A stretch of DNA of 6,964 nt from CAYSPU01 sp964432995 (GTDB taxonomy: Bacteria; Verrucomicrobiota; Verrucomicrobiia; Limisphaerales; JAHDYP01): the NCBI GenBank assembly GCA_964432995.1, contig CAYSPU010000289.1, positions 1 through 6,964 of the forward strand, read 5' to 3'. Positions 6,064 through 6,964 of the stretch are shown here, one piece after another. How positions within the stretch are numbered: position 1 is the stretch's first letter; each line of letters begins with the position of its first letter. The notes beneath the pieces were generated by a model. The model saw only the letters and a list, made by a program, of their open reading frames with translations, had not been told where the DNA came from and searched no databases. The position numbers and the translations under genes were made by a program.

Positions 6064-6083
6064 TGTCCCGCAGCCGCGGGACA
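6064..6083. repeat. Perfect 8-bp inverted repeat
   Basis: TGTCCCGC (6064-6071) and GCGGGACA (6076-6083) with a 4-nt loop, abutting the composite repeat. Probably part of the same repeat cluster; no T-run follows. Confidence 0.4.
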
Positions 6084-6165
6084 GGTGAGGGGGATGCGCC
6101 AGGTTCATGGACTCCGCGCGCATCCAACCAGCGGGTGACATTGCTTTCCCGAGACTCCTCGTCCG

Positions 6166-6190
6166 GTAGGGCGACCTCTCCGAGGGCGCC
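6166..6190 (+). repeat. REP-like palindrome (GTAG + imperfect hairpin)
   Basis: GTAG (6166-6169) is followed by GGCG-a-CCTC (6170-6178), loop TCC, and GAGG-g-CGCC (6182-6190): eight pairs and one A/G mismatch. The stem sequence differs from the other REPs here, so it may belong to another subgroup. Confidence 0.5.
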
Positions 6191-6236
6191 GCGGGATGCT
6201 GTCGCCGAACCAGTCCACTGCGGCGCGACGCGGAGA

Positions 6237-6284
6237 CCTGCTCGCGAGTCCTGCTCGGAGCCTGCTGGCGAGTCGCACTCGGAG
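6237..6284 (+). repeat. Tandem 24-bp direct repeat
   Basis: Units 6237-6260 and 6261-6284 abut and agree at 20 of 24 positions. Each starts CCTGCT and ends CTCGGAG. Confidence 0.6.
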
Positions 6285-6547
6285 TCGCGCCTCACCTCAT
6301 CCGCCCCGCACATCGGCTGCCTTCCGTCGAATTGCCGCTCCCAAGGCGTGTCAGTTCTCATAGCCGCCGTGCTTCCATGGACCTCCCTTTGCACGCTCCC
6401 GTCGCTTGGGCGTACGCCGCTGGGGTGTGCCCCGAGACGCACAGTTGGCAGAACTCGACTGGCGTGCGATAAGGCGATTGGCGAAAGAACCCAAACGGCA
6501 TCGCGTGTCGGAGTGGTAGCGCGACCGCCGAACTCAGGGCCCCTCTA
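6285..6547. other. Non-coding stretch without recognisable features
   Basis: No gene or clear repeat was recognised. A 72-residue frame on the minus strand (6358-6576) has no family resemblance and runs into the hairpin downstream of carB, so it is left unannotated. Confidence 0.4.
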
Positions 6548-6569
6548 ACCGCCCTCTGGCCAGGGCGGT
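6548..6569 (-). terminator. Hairpin downstream of carB (possible terminator)
   Basis: ACCGCCCT (6548-6555) and AGGGCGGT (6562-6569) form a perfect 8-bp stem with a 6-nt loop, 22 bp beyond the carB stop on the minus strand. No T-run follows in either direction. Confidence 0.4.
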
Positions 6570-6574
6570 CGGTC

Positions 6575-6612
6575 AACGCCGTCGGCCGGCTTCAAGGCTG
6601 GTCGACGGCGTT
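6575..6612 (-). terminator. Long hairpin spanning the carB stop codon
   Basis: AACGCCGTCG (6575-6584) pairs perfectly with CGACGGCGTT (6603-6612). The stem can extend inward to 16 pairs with two G-T wobbles, around a 6-nt loop (6591-6596). The TGA of carB (6592-6594) lies in the loop. A role in termination or 3'-end stability is plausible. Confidence 0.45.
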
Positions 6613-6964
6613 TCGCGTTGCCGCCAGTTCTTCCTCGCAGGCGACGATCTCCTGAATCTGGGAGAGAAACCAGCGATCGATCTTCGTCAGTTCAAAGATC
6701 TGCTCGATGGTGAACCCGCCCCGGAGCGCATGGCGAATGAAGAAGACCCGCTCCGCGTTCGGCACGCTCAGCTTGCGGGCGATCAGATCGCGCGGCAACA
6801 CGTCGCGGTCGCCATACACCTCCGATCCCACCCGCCACGGCTTGCCGTCGCCCCCGAGCCCGGCACGACCGATCTCCAGCGAGCGCAGGCATTTCTGCAG
6901 CGCCTCCTTGAACGTGCGCCCGATGGCCATCGCCTCGCCCACGCTCTTCATCTGCGTGGTCAGG
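6592..6964 (-). CDS. carB: Carbamoyl-phosphate synthase large subunit, N-terminal half (partial at window edge)
   Basis: The 3' end of a minus-strand gene whose frame stays open to the window edge. The visible residues include TQMKSVGEAMAIGRTFKEALQ at the end of the first (carboxyphosphate) ATP-grasp domain, then the start of the oligomerization domain (LTKIDRWFLSQIQEIVACEE). This is unmistakable CarB, which makes carbamoyl phosphate for arginine and pyrimidine synthesis. In ordinary CarB (about 1070 residues) the chain continues through the rest of that domain and a second ATP-grasp half. Here it ends with TGA about 25 residues after IDRWFL, so only the N-terminal half can be encoded by this frame. 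A split CarB, as in Methanocaldococcus and Aquifex, is the simplest reading; truncation is the alternative. No CarB C-terminal half follows in the next 760 bp. Confidence 0.9.
   Translation of the reverse strand, partial: LTTQMKSVGEAMAIGRTFKEALQKCLRSLEIGRAGLGGDGKPWRVGSEVYGDRDVLPRDLIARKLSVPNAERVFFIRHALRGGFTIEQIFELTKIDRWFLSQIQEIVACEEELAATRNAVDQP

Larger units (their letters stand above)
5874..6065 (+). repeat. Roughly 190-bp composite repeat element (intergenic copy)
   Basis: Bounded by CCCCTCCCCTTGAACC (5874-5889) and the GAGGGTG end (to 6065), it is the inverted counterpart of the element inside uvrA. It contains two opposite REP-type hairpins (5901-5926 and 5958-5983), a conserved 50-bp link, and a terminal C/G-rich hairpin at 6040-6060 (TCTCCCCCT with AGGGGGAGA). 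GGTAGGGACGC (5900-5910) and GCGTCCCTACC (5973-5983) also pair with each other, so the two REPs sit in an 84-bp inverted unit like a bacterial interspersed mosaic element. Confidence 0.78.

Noticed and set aside
5874..6190. CRISPR array
   Set aside because: The repeats are palindromes of unequal spacing and both orientations, without regular repeat-spacer units.
5136..6548. 470-residue open frame on the plus strand overlapping the Uma2-like gene and the repeats
   Set aside because: Arg/Pro/Ser-rich, covers the REP hairpins and overlaps the recognisable Uma2 frame; no family resemblance.

Overview
The window is GC-rich bacterial DNA and reads like a Verrucomicrobiota genome (Pedosphaera/Limisphaerales type). 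The clues are a short pseudopilin of the family abundant in that phylum, a UvrA paralogue of the kind I associate with it, and intergenic DNA full of GC-rich palindromes. This assignment is from recollection of families, not a search. No rRNA, tRNA or CRISPR array was seen.

Layout. (1) Positions 44-745 look like an integron gene cassette: two matching attC-like recombination sites flank a small antitoxin/toxin pair. The 8-base sequence at the cassette's left border is the exact reverse complement of the R''-type box at its right end, as expected when a circular cassette has been integrated. No integrase gene is present. (2) Positions 746-1320 are mostly non-coding, with decayed ATCCGCG repeats and one doubtful lipoprotein-like reading frame. 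(3) Positions 1321-4374 encode a 1017-residue UvrA-family protein. Its second ATPase half carries about 100 extra, low-complexity residues. The DNA for them is an inverted copy of a roughly 190-bp repeat that also lies between genes at 5874-6065. (4) Three tandem 22-bp units follow uvrA. (5) A pseudopilin gene is split by a one-base frameshift in a C-run. (6) A Uma2-like nuclease gene follows. (7) A 760-bp non-coding stretch holds several palindromes of the GTAG-plus-hairpin (REP) type. (8) At the right edge, on the minus strand, is the end of a carbamoyl-phosphate synthase large-subunit gene that stops inside the oligomerization domain, suggesting a split CarB.

The genes do not form one pathway. 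The toxin/antitoxin cassette is a mobile accessory module; uvrA and carB are repair and metabolic genes; the pseudopilin and Uma2 genes are accessory families. The common theme is mobile or repeated DNA shaping the locus: an integron cassette, a REP-type element that has entered a coding sequence in frame, and tandem repeats between genes.
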